Positions 25,664 to 34,516 of a stretch of 55,191 nt of DNA are shown here, in pieces. Below the pieces are notes generated by a model that was not told where the DNA came from, did not search any database, and worked only from the letters and a program-made list of their open reading frames with translations. The stretch lies in contig JAGKTY010000017.1 of the NCBI GenBank assembly GCA_021153185.1, positions 1 to 55,191 of the forward strand, in the 5' to 3' direction. Both the position numbers and the translations under genes were made by a program. The stretch is from Lachnospiraceae bacterium (GTDB lineage: Bacteria > Bacillota > Clostridia > Lachnospirales > Lachnospiraceae). Position 1 is the stretch's first letter, and every line of letters begins with the position of its first letter.

Positions 25664-28600
25664 ATGGCTTTGCGCAAGAAAATAGGATTTTATGTAGGAC
25701 ATCCGGAAGAACAATATCAAAGTGATTTCATAAAGGGATTTTTGGAACAGGCAACAGCCGAGAAATACGACGTTGCTGTGTTTGCCATGTACGAGAAATA
25801 TCAGAGCTCAGAGCAGCGGGAAAAAGGAGCAGCCTGTATTTTTAATTTGGTTAATCCCGAAATGTTTGATGCGTTTGTTGTCTTAGCTGACACGATTCAG
25901 ACGCCGGGTGTCATTGAGCAGATAGAAGAACATTTGCATGGGTATGGCAATAAACCGGTGCTGTTTGTTGACAAGGAGAGCCAATATTTTCCATCAATCA
26001 TGATGGACCATTATACGCCGACAAAGCAGGTGATCAGCCATTTGATTGAGAAGCATGGGTATACAGATATCGCATATTTGACAGGAAAGCGTTACCATCC
26101 GCATTCAATACAGCGTTTGAATGCATTTCTCGATTGCATGAAAGAGCATGGATTAGAGGTTCCTGAGGATCATATTTTTTATGGTGACTTTTGGTATTCA
26201 AGTGGAATTAGCGTTGCGCAACAATTGATTTGTGACGGAGGAAAGCTTCCGCAGGCGATTGCGTGCGTAAATGACTGTATGGCCATTGGACTTGCAGGCA
26301 CCCTTGAAAAGGAAGGCATCCGTGTTCCTGAGGATATTGCGGTTGTCGGCTATGATGCACTCATGGTCGGCAGGACAAGTCCAAAACCACTCACAAGTGC
26401 GCCAATTCCATCTTACCAGTGCGGAAGACACGCAGTTGCCTGCGTCGACAGATTGCTTGCAGGAGAGGAAATTCTGCCGTTTTCTTCCGAAGTACAGCTC
26501 TTTGTGGGAGCAAGCTGTGGCTGTCACTATGAGCCGGTGCTCTATCCGGAAAAGCTGCGCGATTCATGGGAGGTTTCTCATTTTGTTGACGATTTTGATT
26601 CTGTCGCAAACCATCTCGCGGATGATTTGTTGCTGCAGTCTAACTTACTTGGCGTTGTCAGTACCGTATTTTACTATTGCAATCAAATCAAACCGTATAA
26701 GGAGTTTCATTTATGCCTCAATACGGACTGGATGGAACCGCCGGCAGAAATTCCGCAGTTTACCGATGAGATGATTCATGCGCTGCGGTGTGCTACGGAT
26801 AACCGCGAACTGGACAAAGTCGACACCAATGCAAGATTTGATAAAAATGAACTGATACCTGGTATTTTTACGCAGGAGGAAAGACCGCATGCGTATATGA
26901 TTACACCGGTTAGTTTCGAGGAGAAGTGCTTCGGATTCGCTGCGGTTAGCTACGGGGACTGTTTTGGCAGCTACGATGCGACTTACCGCATGTGGATTGG
27001 CAATGTCGCAAGGGGCTTTGAGAGCTTCCGTAGATTTAGTGCCTATGAGAAGGCGAACGCACTCCTTAAGGCCGAAAAAGTGCGTGATTCCCTGACCGGA
27101 TTTTACAATTATGACGGATTATTGGAAAATGCAGCAGCGGCGTTAAGTCAATTTGGAGGCGCCAAAGGGTATGCGGATATTATCGCAGTAGATATTCTGG
27201 GTCTGACTAATATGAACAATCATTACGGTATCCAGGGTGGTAACCAGGTGATTGTGGATACAGCCAAGATGCTGGAACAGGCGGCAGGAAACGGAATCTG
27301 CTGTTGTCTTGGAAACGGAGAGTTTCTTGTGGCTAACATTTGGGAAAGCCAAGCGGAGCGTATCCTTCCGGCATTTGAGACGCATATGACAGAATATCTG
27401 CAGCAGTACAACAAAGAAATTGGTATGGAAGAGTTGCTTTCTATCGCAGTAGGCGAGGCAAGCGGCGAAATAGATTCGCCGGGTGCAATTGAGCAGCTTG
27501 TAAACACTGCAGTCAGCAATAAAAACGGTAATAAAGTAAAAGAGCAAAAGCAGAAACAAAACAGTGCAGTGCTCACAGAAGAAGAGAAGAAAGAGGCAGA
27601 GGTTGTCAAGGACATTTTGGATCACAACAAATTGTTCTATAACTTCCAGCCGATTGTCGATGCTGCAACGGGCGAGATTTATGCATATGAGGCATTGATG
27701 CGTGCGGATGTTCAGCCGTTTGTTTCGCCGCTGCAGATTCTCAAATATGCAGAACATTTTGAACGTCTTTATGATGTGGAAAAGGCGACATTTTTTAATG
27801 TTCTGAATTACATTGAGCAAAATCATCAGTTGTTTGAAGGCAAAAAGGTATTCATCAACAGTATACCCGGCAACAGATTGCGCGGGGATGATGCGGAAAT
27901 CATTGCCAACAAGCTGCGTGCGCAGGACGGCGGCGTGGTTGTGGAACTGACGGAGCAGGCAGAGCTTGACGATGATGAACTCAAACAGCTCAAGCAGGAC
28001 TTCCTCAATATGGGAATCGACATTGCGGTTGATGATTATGGTACGGGGTATTCCAATGTCACCAATCTTCTCCGCTACATGCCAAACGTCGTAAAAATCG
28101 ACAGGATGCTTTTGACCGGTATCCAGAACAGTCCGCAGAAACAGCATTTTGTCAGGGAAATTGTAACCTTTTCACATGATAACAATATCAAAGTGTTGGC
28201 AGAGGGAATCGAGACGACCGAGGAGATGAAGACTGTCATCGAAATTGGCGTTGATTTCATTCAGGGCTATTATACAGGCAAGCCGTCAAGAGAAGTGGTT
28301 GCATCGATTGATATGAGTATCCGCAATGAGATTATCCAGTATAATCAGGCGCGCAGCGGCGGCCGAAGAGGAAAAATCCATATGGCGGGTCAGGAAAACA
28401 AGATCTCAATTGTCAAGCTGGCAGCAGAGCATCACACATCGATTCATTGTGACCCGGAGCAGATGAATCACCGTGATATCACCATCAGCGGCGTACCGGG
28501 CTTTGAATCCTGTATGGATCTTGTCATTGCAGATGGTTATGTCGGAACAATCGAAATTGAGGACAGCAGTTTTTCGGGCAAAAAAGGAAGCCCGGCGATT

Positions 28601-29440
28601 GCAATTGGTGACAACTGTGATGTGACACTTGTATTAATTGGCGAAAATGTCATCACAGAGGGAGGCATTTTAGTACCGGAGAGTTCTTCACTTCGTATCA
28701 TAGGAGACGGAAATTTATATATTGAAAAGATTGCCATTGAAGGCTTTGGTATCGGAAACGATAAAGAACACAAACACGGCACACTCATTTTTGATCAATA
28801 TGGAAGTATTGAAATTGCAGGTAATTCGATGTATGGTGTCGGTATCGGTTCAGGTCTTGGCGGTGAGATTTTCATTCGTGCCGGTTTATACAGACTCAAG
28901 CTTTCCGGGCAATATGCTGTCGGAATCGGTACGCTCTGTGCGCCGGCTATATTGGAGATTCGGACATGTAGTATTGAGATGAATATCTCGGTAGCAGTCA
29001 ATGTTGGAATCGGCTCTCTGGAAGACAATGCAGACATTGCCATTTATAACGCATCCGTAACAGGACGCTTCGGCGGAACGGAAAGTGTTGGAATTGGTTC
29101 GCTTCGCGGACTTGAGACGAAAATTTATACGAGTGAAGTGCTCATTGAATTGAATATGCGGTGCGAGCAGGCAAGTGGAGTGGGATGTCTGGAAAATGCG
29201 GCTGAAATTATCTTTAAGCTTTCAACAATCTCAATCATTTCCAAAAGTAAAAAGGCAGTCGCACTCGGAAGCGTCGAGGAGAAGGGTACGTTTACCGCGC
29301 AGGATGTCGATATCACAACAGATATCAGAACCAGTCTTTCAACCGATATCGGCGCGCAGGAAATTCGCTTAATCAACGGCAGATACAGCTTCAAAGTAAA
29401 TGGAGAAAATCTGGAGCGAACATTCATAGAAGAATATTGA
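25664..29440 (+). CDS. LacI-like sensor / degenerate GGDEF / EAL phosphodiesterase with beta-repeat tail
   Basis: 1258-residue, apparently cytoplasmic protein: no signal peptide or membrane segment. Residues 1-280 or so are a periplasmic-binding-protein fold like the sensor part of LacI/GalR repressors, without a helix-turn-helix. About 290-470 is a GAF-like linker. About 475-620 is a GGDEF domain whose active loop reads G-N-G-E-F, so cyclase activity is unlikely. About 645-895 is an EAL domain with E-A-L-M-R, D-D-Y-G-T-G-Y, K-I-D and A-E-G-I-E-T intact, so it should degrade c-di-GMP. About 905-1258 is a repeat region of short strands with recurring G-I-G-S and G-V-G-I-G motifs, suggestive of a beta-helix. 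The start is fixed by GGAGGTG. Confidence 0.88.
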   Translation: MALRKKIGFYVGHPEEQYQSDFIKGFLEQATAEKYDVAVFAMYEKYQSSEQREKGAACIFNLVNPEMFDAFVVLADTIQTPGVIEQIEEHLHGYGNKPVLFVDKESQYFPSIMMDHYTPTKQVISHLIEKHGYTDIAYLTGKRYHPHSIQRLNAFLDCMKEHGLEVPEDHIFYGDFWYSSGISVAQQLICDGGKLPQAIACVNDCMAIGLAGTLEKEGIRVPEDIAVVGYDALMVGRTSPKPLTSAPIPSYQCGRHAVACVDRLLAGEEILPFSSEVQLFVGASCGCHYEPVLYPEKLRDSWEVSHFVDDFDSVANHLADDLLLQSNLLGVVSTVFYYCNQIKPYKEFHLCLNTDWMEPPAEIPQFTDEMIHALRCATDNRELDKVDTNARFDKNELIPGIFTQEERPHAYMITPVSFEEKCFGFAAVSYGDCFGSYDATYRMWIGNVARGFESFRRFSAYEKANALLKAEKVRDSLTGFYNYDGLLENAAAALSQFGGAKGYADIIAVDILGLTNMNNHYGIQGGNQVIVDTAKMLEQAAGNGICCCLGNGEFLVANIWESQAERILPAFETHMTEYLQQYNKEIGMEELLSIAVGEASGEIDSPGAIEQLVNTAVSNKNGNKVKEQKQKQNSAVLTEEEKKEAEVVKDILDHNKLFYNFQPIVDAATGEIYAYEALMRADVQPFVSPLQILKYAEHFERLYDVEKATFFNVLNYIEQNHQLFEGKKVFINSIPGNRLRGDDAEIIANKLRAQDGGVVVELTEQAELDDDELKQLKQDFLNMGIDIAVDDYGTGYSNVTNLLRYMPNVVKIDRMLLTGIQNSPQKQHFVREIVTFSHDNNIKVLAEGIETTEEMKTVIEIGVDFIQGYYTGKPSREVVASIDMSIRNEIIQYNQARSGGRRGKIHMAGQENKISIVKLAAEHHTSIHCDPEQMNHRDITISGVPGFESCMDLVIADGYVGTIEIEDSSFSGKKGSPAIAIGDNCDVTLVLIGENVITEGGILVPESSSLRIIGDGNLYIEKIAIEGFGIGNDKEHKHGTLIFDQYGSIEIAGNSMYGVGIGSGLGGEIFIRAGLYRLKLSGQYAVGIGTLCAPAILEIRTCSIEMNISVAVNVGIGSLEDNADIAIYNASVTGRFGGTESVGIGSLRGLETKIYTSEVLIELNMRCEQASGVGCLENAAEIIFKLSTISIISKSKKAVALGSVEEKGTFTAQDVDITTDIRTSLSTDIGAQEIRLINGRYSFKVNGENLERTFIEEY

Positions 29441-29465
29441 ATGACCGAATCAAAGGACTAGCATT

Positions 29466-30245
29466 ATGAGTCAGGCAAATACATACATACGAGGAGAATA
29501 TTCGCTTAGAAGAGCGGAGAACAAAAAAGCATTCCGGGAAGGAATGCATGACGGAATACCGATTGGACTTGGTTACCTTGCGGTGGCATTTTCCCTGGGA
29601 ATTGCGGCAAAGCACGCAGGTGTTACCCCGTTTCAAGGGTTTGTAGCCAGTTTCTTATGCAATGCATCAGCGGGCGAATACGCAGGATTTACCGTGATTG
29701 CCGCGCAGGCGGCATTTGTGGAGATGGCAATTATGACACTGATTGCCAATGCGAGATATCTGTTGATGAGCTGTGCGATGTCGCAGCGTGTCAAACCGGG
29801 GACGCCGCTTGTCCATCGTCTCATTATGGCATACGATATCACGGATGAGCTATTTGCCATTGCAATAGCAAGACCGGGCTATCTGAATCCGAATTATTCT
29901 TACGGTGCCATCGTCATTGCGACGCCTTGCTGGGCGATGGGAACGGCGCTCGGATGCCTTGCAGGCAACCTTATGCCGGACAGGCTTGTGAGTGCGTTTA
30001 GTGTGGCACTGTATGGAATGTTTCTTGCGATCATTATCCCGCCTGCAAGAAAAAGCAAGGTTGTCGCCGTCGTTGTCGTATGCGGATTTTTGTTCAGTTA
30101 TCTATCAAGCGTGCTTCCGGTCGTTTCAACGATTTCATCAGGAACACGTACGATTATTTTGACGGTGCTGATCGCCGGCGCAGCCGCACTTTTGTTCCCA
30201 AAAACCTCAGAGGATGAGGAGCGTACGGAGGATGTGGCAGCATGA
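29466..30245 (+). CDS. azlC: AzlC branched-chain amino acid exporter, large subunit
   Basis: 259-residue membrane protein of the AzlC/YgaZ family, with several hydrophobic segments. The family pattern F-R-E-G-M-H-D-G-I-P-I-G-L-G-Y begins near residue 24, followed by S-A-G-E-Y-A-G-F and N-A-R-Y-L-L-M-S. It works with AzlD to export branched-chain amino acids or analogues. It starts 25 bp after the EAL gene and overlaps azlD by 4 bp (ATGA), so the two are translated together. A short AAAGGA supports the start. Confidence 0.93.
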   Translation: MSQANTYIRGEYSLRRAENKKAFREGMHDGIPIGLGYLAVAFSLGIAAKHAGVTPFQGFVASFLCNASAGEYAGFTVIAAQAAFVEMAIMTLIANARYLLMSCAMSQRVKPGTPLVHRLIMAYDITDELFAIAIARPGYLNPNYSYGAIVIATPCWAMGTALGCLAGNLMPDRLVSAFSVALYGMFLAIIIPPARKSKVVAVVVVCGFLFSYLSSVLPVVSTISSGTRTIILTVLIAGAAALLFPKTSEDEERTEDVAA

Positions 30246-30541
30246 AAAACTGGATTTATATTGCCATTATGGCACTTGTCAGCTTTGCAATCCGTGCCAC
30301 ACCGATGACACTGTTTCAAAAGCCTATAAAAAATAAATTTATCCAATCCTTTTTGTATTACGTACCATATGCAACACTTGCCGTGATGACATTTCCGGCG
30401 ATTGTTGAAGCGACGAACAGTCCGCTTGCGGGCGCTGTTGCGCTCGCGGTTGGTATTGTTGCAGCATTTCTTGGTGCGGGCTTATTCCCGGTTGCCTGTA
30501 TTTGTTGCGCGGTCGTTTTTATTTTGGAATTTTTTGTATAA
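30242..30541 (+). CDS. azlD: AzlD branched-chain amino acid exporter, small subunit
   Basis: 99-residue protein with about three or four membrane helices, standard for AzlD/YgaH. R-A-T-P-M-T-L-F near residue 18 and the Y-V-P-Y-A-T-L-A-V-M-T segment are family features. It overlaps azlC at ATGA. Only 21 bp separate it from the convergent degV gene, and no clear terminator is visible. Confidence 0.92.
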   Translation: MKNWIYIAIMALVSFAIRATPMTLFQKPIKNKFIQSFLYYVPYATLAVMTFPAIVEATNSPLAGAVALAVGIVAAFLGAGLFPVACICCAVVFILEFFV

Positions 30542-30562
30542 AACGCAAATTGGTTTACATAA

Positions 30563-31405
30563 TTACAGAGAAACAAACGCAACTGCGATGGCGCCCGGAC
30601 CGACGTGCGTACCGATGGTACCGCCGATTGTGGTCACATCCAGAGAATCTGCGCCATGCTCCCATAATCCGGCATTGTCCTTGATGTATTTCATGAGAAG
30701 GGCATCCGAAAGACCTGTGTATCCGAGATAGTACGGCATATCAAAATCGATGCCGGCTGTCTCGGATATTTTTTGTGCAATCAGGTTATTGCCCTGTTTG
30801 GAACCGCGCGCTTTCCCGAGTACCTTTACCTCGCCGTCAACGACACCGACAACAGGTTTGATGGAAAGCATATTTCCGGCAAAGGCCTCCACTTTGGAAA
30901 TGCGGCCGCCCTTTTTTAAATACTCCAGTGTATCAAGAAGTGCGATAATATGTACGTTGTCAGCAAGATTTGTGCAAATCCGGGCAATTTCCGAAGCAGA
31001 TTTGCCCTGCTCTATTAAGCGCAGTGCCTGCTCAACGACGACATGCTCTCCGACAGATACATTTTTGCTGTCAACAACAAATGCATGTCCCTCAAATTCG
31101 TCGGCTGCAATATTGGCGCTTTGGAATGTGCCTGACAATTTACTTGACATTGTGACAATGACGACGTCGTCGCCCTGCTCTACGTATGGTCTGATTGCCT
31201 GTTCAAAATCATATGGGGAAATCTGACTTGTCGTTGGAAGATTGTCACTTTCAATGAGCTTTTCATAAAATTGTGTGTGGGAAAGTGTCACACCGTCTTT
31301 GTATTCTGTTCCATCAAACGTAATCGTGATGGGTAAAACCGTCAAATTTGGATTTTGATTTCCGACAATATCTGATGCGGAATCCGTAAAAACATGAATT
31401 GCCAT
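30563..31405 (-). CDS. DegV-family fatty-acid-binding protein
   Basis: 280-residue DegV protein. T-D-S-A-S-D at the N-terminus, P-T-T-S-Q-I-S-P at about 57-64, and the L-E-Y-L-K-K-G-G-R-I motif at about 158-167 are conserved. DegV proteins bind fatty acids; in Gram-positives FakB-type members hand them to FakA kinase for acyl-phosphate formation. No fakA lies nearby. Several DegV paralogues are usual in Clostridia, so its specific role is open. The ATG follows AAGGAGG. Confidence 0.92.
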   Translation of the reverse strand: MAIHVFTDSASDIVGNQNPNLTVLPITITFDGTEYKDGVTLSHTQFYEKLIESDNLPTTSQISPYDFEQAIRPYVEQGDDVVIVTMSSKLSGTFQSANIAADEFEGHAFVVDSKNVSVGEHVVVEQALRLIEQGKSASEIARICTNLADNVHIIALLDTLEYLKKGGRISKVEAFAGNMLSIKPVVGVVDGEVKVLGKARGSKQGNNLIAQKISETAGIDFDMPYYLGYTGLSDALLMKYIKDNAGLWEHGADSLDVTTIGGTIGTHVGPGAIAVAFVSL

Positions 31406-31450
31406 AACAGCAGCCTCCTTAACTGGGAAAAAAAGTCTCTTATAGTGGGG

Positions 31451-31479
31451 AGCGTACCATTTCCCAAGTATTTTGTCAA
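31451..31479 (-). promoter_or_regulatory. Promoter of degV
   Basis: On the minus strand TTGACA (31479-31474) and TACGCT (31456-31451) with a 17-bp spacer, about 46 bp before the degV start. Confidence 0.5.
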
Positions 31480-31519
31480 TAAATGAAAATTTATATAGTC
31501 ATAAGAAGAGAGTGTGTGC

Positions 31520-31525
31520 TATAAT
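31520..31525 (+). promoter_or_regulatory. Extended -10 promoter of the purF-like gene
   Basis: TATAAT preceded by TGC (TGnTATAAT form), 42 bp before the GTG start at 31568. It lies inside the longer possible reading frame, which supports the shorter start. Confidence 0.5.
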
Positions 31526-31567
31526 CTTGAGTTGTATAATGTTTTGATACGAAAGAGAGGTCTTACC

Positions 31568-32974
31568 GTGGGTGGATTTTTTGGTGTTGCAGCAAAGGAA
31601 GACTGCGTTTTTGATTTATTTTTTGGAGTAGATTACCATTCGCATCTTGGAACAAGACGAGGCGGAATGGCAGTTTGGGGAGAAAAAGGATTTGACCGTG
31701 CAATCCATAATATCGAGAATTCCCCATTTCGAACAAAATTTGATAAAGATATGCAGAGCATGAAGGGTGTGTACGGAATCGGATGTATTTCCGATTATGA
31801 GCCGCAGCCGCTCATTGTCCGTTCGCATCACGGCACGTATGCCATTACGACAGTCAGCAAGATAAACAACGTGGAAGCGCTTTCGAAAAAGCTGTTTGAA
31901 AACGGTCATTCTCATTTCCTTGAGATGAGCGGTGGTGATATCAATGCGACAGAGCTGATAGCATCTCTCATCAACCAGAAAGAGAACCTCATTGAGGGAA
32001 TTCAGTATGCGCTTGATGAAGTAGATGGCTCAGTGTCGCTTCTTTTAATGAATGACAAAGGAATTTATTGTGCACGTGATAAGCATGGCCGTACCCCGAT
32101 TGTCATTGGTAAAAAGGAAGATGCGTTCTGCGCGACATTTGAGAGCTTTGCGTACAAGAATTTGGGATACAGCGATTACAAAGAGTTAGGACCGGGCGAG
32201 GTGTGTCTGATTACAGCCAAAAACTGTGTGACACTCGTGCATCCGGGAGATGAGATGAAGATTTGTACATTCCTTTGGGTGTACTATGGATATCCGGCAA
32301 GCTCTTACGAGGGAATGAGTGTGGAGCAGATGCGTTACAACTGCGGCGCCAAAATGGCAGCGCGTGATACGGTCAAACCGGACGTTGTTGCAGGCGTACC
32401 TGATTCCGGTACAGCGCATGCGGTCGGATATGCCAATGCATCGGGCGTGCCGTTTTCAAGACCGTTTATCAAGTATACACCAACCTGGCCACGTTCCTTT
32501 ATGCCGACAATCCAGAGCCAGCGTAACATGATTGCCAAGATGAAGCTTTTGGCAGTGGAAGATTTGATCAAAGATAAATCACTTCTCATCATCGACGACT
32601 CCATCGTGCGCGGCACACAGCTTCGCGAGACGACAGAGTATTTGCTTGACAGCGGTGCCAAAGAGGTACATATCAGACCGGCCTGTCCGCCGCTTGTATA
32701 TGGATGTAAATACTTGAATTTCTCACGTTCGTCTTCAGAGATGGATTTGATTACAAGACGTGTGATTGAGCGGTTGGAAAACGGCAATGTGACAGATGAG
32801 ATTTTAAAGGAGTATACGGATCCGGATTCGGAAAAATATGAAAAGATGGTAGATGAGATTTGTAAAGAATTGCATTTCACATCGCTTCGGTTCAACCGTC
32901 TCGATGATATGCTTGATTCTGTCGGAATTGACAAATGCAAGCTTTGTACGTATTGCTGGGATGGAAGAGAATAA
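31568..32974 (+). CDS. PurF-like amidophosphoribosyltransferase lacking the catalytic Cys
   Basis: 468 residues from a GTG start with GAGAGG upstream. The N-terminal half is a class II glutamine amidotransferase (Ntn) fold: G-T-R-R-G-G-M, N-x-x-N-S-P-F and G-S-V-S-L-L. However the mature N-terminus reads M-G-G-F-F-G-V where PurF and relatives have M-C-G-I-x-G; the nucleophile Cys 1 is Gly. The C-terminal half is a phosphoribosyltransferase with the PRPP loop I-I-D-D-S-I-V-R-G-T. Cys residues resembling the Fe-S ligands of Bacillus PurF remain, ending in C-K-L-C-T-Y-C. It could use free ammonia or have another role. Confidence 0.85.
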   Translation: MGGFFGVAAKEDCVFDLFFGVDYHSHLGTRRGGMAVWGEKGFDRAIHNIENSPFRTKFDKDMQSMKGVYGIGCISDYEPQPLIVRSHHGTYAITTVSKINNVEALSKKLFENGHSHFLEMSGGDINATELIASLINQKENLIEGIQYALDEVDGSVSLLLMNDKGIYCARDKHGRTPIVIGKKEDAFCATFESFAYKNLGYSDYKELGPGEVCLITAKNCVTLVHPGDEMKICTFLWVYYGYPASSYEGMSVEQMRYNCGAKMAARDTVKPDVVAGVPDSGTAHAVGYANASGVPFSRPFIKYTPTWPRSFMPTIQSQRNMIAKMKLLAVEDLIKDKSLLIIDDSIVRGTQLRETTEYLLDSGAKEVHIRPACPPLVYGCKYLNFSRSSSEMDLITRRVIERLENGNVTDEILKEYTDPDSEKYEKMVDEICKELHFTSLRFNRLDDMLDSVGIDKCKLCTYCWDGRE

Positions 32975-33020
32975 ATAGAAATAGAATTAGAATTAGAATA
33001 AACCGGTGGACAAAATATAT

Positions 33021-33052
33021 GGGGTGGTTCAAATGAACCACCCCGTTTTTTT
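33021..33052 (+). terminator. Strong terminator after the purF-like gene
   Basis: GGGGTGGTTC (33021-33030) pairs perfectly with GAACCACCCC (33035-33044) around AAAT, followed by G and TTTTTTT. It sits between convergent genes. Confidence 0.92.
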
Positions 33053-33057
33053 GAATG

Positions 33058-33083
33058 AAAATGGACCGAAAACCCCGTCCCCT
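33058..33083 (-). repeat. Dispersed GC-rich repeat, copy 3
   Basis: On the minus strand it begins AGGGGACGGGGTTTTC and ends CATTTT, sharing the first 13 bases and the last 5 with copy 1 and the same 26-bp length. It begins 10 bp after the glnQ stop. Confidence 0.7.
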
Positions 33084-33092
33084 GGTGCCAGT

Positions 33093-33830
33093 CTAGAGTA
33101 CTTTGGCGAGGAAACTTTGGAGACGTTCGCTTTGCGGATTGTCAAACAGCTCAGCCGGTGTGTTTTCTTCCACGATTTTACCCTCGTCGATGAAAAGAAC
33201 ACGGCTGCCGACTTCTCTGGCAAAGCCCATCTCGTGTGTGACAACAAGCATTGTCATCCCATCTTTGGCAAGATCCTTCATAACTTCCAAAACCTCGCCG
33301 ACCATTTCCGGGTCGAGTGCACTTGTCGGCTCATCAAAGAGCAGCACATCCGGTTTCATACAAAGTGCCCTGACGATGGCGATACGCTGTTTTTGTCCGC
33401 CGGATAACTGGCTTGGATACGCATCCGCTTTTTCAAGGAGGCCTACGCGCTCAAGGAGCGCTTTCGCCTGACTTTCTGCTTCCTCCTTGCTAAGACCGAG
33501 GAGCTTCATCGGAGCAATCGTCATATTTTTTAATATCGTCATGTGTGGGAATAGGTTGAAATGCTGAAATACCATTCCGATTTTCTGACGGTATTTGTCA
33601 ATGTTATTGCCGCTCTTTGTGATGTCATTGCCCTCAAACAAAATTTGACCGCCTGTTGGCTGCTCCAATAAATTTAACGAGCGCAGAAAGGTTGATTTAC
33701 CCGAGCCGGAAGGGCCGATGATTACAACAACCTCACCTTTCTCAATCGTTGTATCGATGTGATCAAGTACGAGATGCTCACCGAAGGCTTTGCATAGTCC
33801 GTTGATTTCAAATAAAGTATTATCGCTCAC
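33093..33830 (-). CDS. glnQ: Polar amino-acid ABC transporter, ATPase subunit
   Basis: 245-residue ABC ATPase with Walker A G-P-S-G-S-G-K-S-T (about 38-46), signature L-S-G-G-Q-K-Q-R, Walker B V-L-L-F-D-E-P-T-S-A-L-D, and switch His in T-H-E-M. High similarity pattern to GlnQ/ArtM. The start is GTG at 33830, inside the end of the permease gene (11-bp overlap), with AGGAGG upstream. It energises import of glutamine, cystine, arginine or a related amino acid with the two upstream genes. Confidence 0.94.
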   Translation of the reverse strand: MSDNTLFEINGLCKAFGEHLVLDHIDTTIEKGEVVVIIGPSGSGKSTFLRSLNLLEQPTGGQILFEGNDITKSGNNIDKYRQKIGMVFQHFNLFPHMTILKNMTIAPMKLLGLSKEEAESQAKALLERVGLLEKADAYPSQLSGGQKQRIAIVRALCMKPDVLLFDEPTSALDPEMVGEVLEVMKDLAKDGMTMLVVTHEMGFAREVGSRVLFIDEGKIVEENTPAELFDNPQSERLQSFLAKVL

Positions 33831-34506
33831 TGACTCTCAGCCTCCTTTCGAGCTTCTTAACCATAGAAGATAAGAAGACAACCATTATTAAATAAATCAG
33901 AGCCACGGCAATCAGTGGCATAAATGCTTCATATGTACGGCTTCGGATGATATCGCCACCCTTTGTCAAATCCATCAGGCCGATGTAACCACAGATGGAA
34001 GTTTCCTTTAACAGGACGATAAACTCATTTGCAAGTGCCGGAAGAACGTTTTTGAACGCCTGCGGCATGATGACGTACCACATGGTCTGTGCGTACGAAA
34101 AGCCAAGGCTGCGGCCGGCTTCTAACTGTCCGCCGTCAATGGACATAATACCCGAACGGACGATTTCTGCCACGTAAGCCCCCGAGTTGATACCGAAGGT
34201 GATAATTGCTACAACGGTACTGTTGTTGTACGAAGCAAACACAACGTAAAACATAATCAGGAGCTGTACAACAGCAGGCGTGCCGCGGATGACAGTCAGA
34301 TAGAGACTGCATAGTGCATTGGCAATTTTGAGTTTGCCTGTTTTTTCATAGGTGGAACGGATGATCGCAACAAGGAAACCGAGTACGATACCGATGATAG
34401 CGGCAAACGCTGTCAAAAGAAGTGTTTTGCCAAGACCCTGTACAAGGTACATATACCGGTTATCCGTAATAAAGTTGTTGATAAAATTAATTTTAAACTG
34501 TTCCAT
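33820..34506 (-). CDS. Polar amino-acid ABC transporter, permease subunit
   Basis: 228-residue HisM/GlnP-type permease with about five membrane helices. G-L-G-K-T-L-L-L-T near the N-terminus and the EAA loop region (E-A-G-R-S-L-G-F-S-Y-A-Q-T-M) are present. I chose the ATG at 34506, 10 bp after the stop of the binding-protein gene; the longer frame would overlap that gene by 56 bp without reason. A single permease gene implies a homodimeric channel. Confidence 0.92.
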   Translation of the reverse strand: MEQFKINFINNFITDNRYMYLVQGLGKTLLLTAFAAIIGIVLGFLVAIIRSTYEKTGKLKIANALCSLYLTVIRGTPAVVQLLIMFYVVFASYNNSTVVAIITFGINSGAYVAEIVRSGIMSIDGGQLEAGRSLGFSYAQTMWYVIMPQAFKNVLPALANEFIVLLKETSICGYIGLMDLTKGGDIIRSRTYEAFMPLIAVALIYLIMVVFLSSMVKKLERRLRVSER

Positions 34507-34516
34507 AAAAATCCTG

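Noticed and set aside
27143..28147. 334-residue ORF on the minus strand inside the EAL gene
   Set aside because: It is an antisense shadow of a gene with clear domains; composition (Leu/Ile/Cys-rich) reflects the reverse frame.
32335..32940. 201-residue minus-strand ORF within the purF-like gene
   Set aside because: Overlaps the PRPP-binding domain in antisense and lacks a ribosome site.
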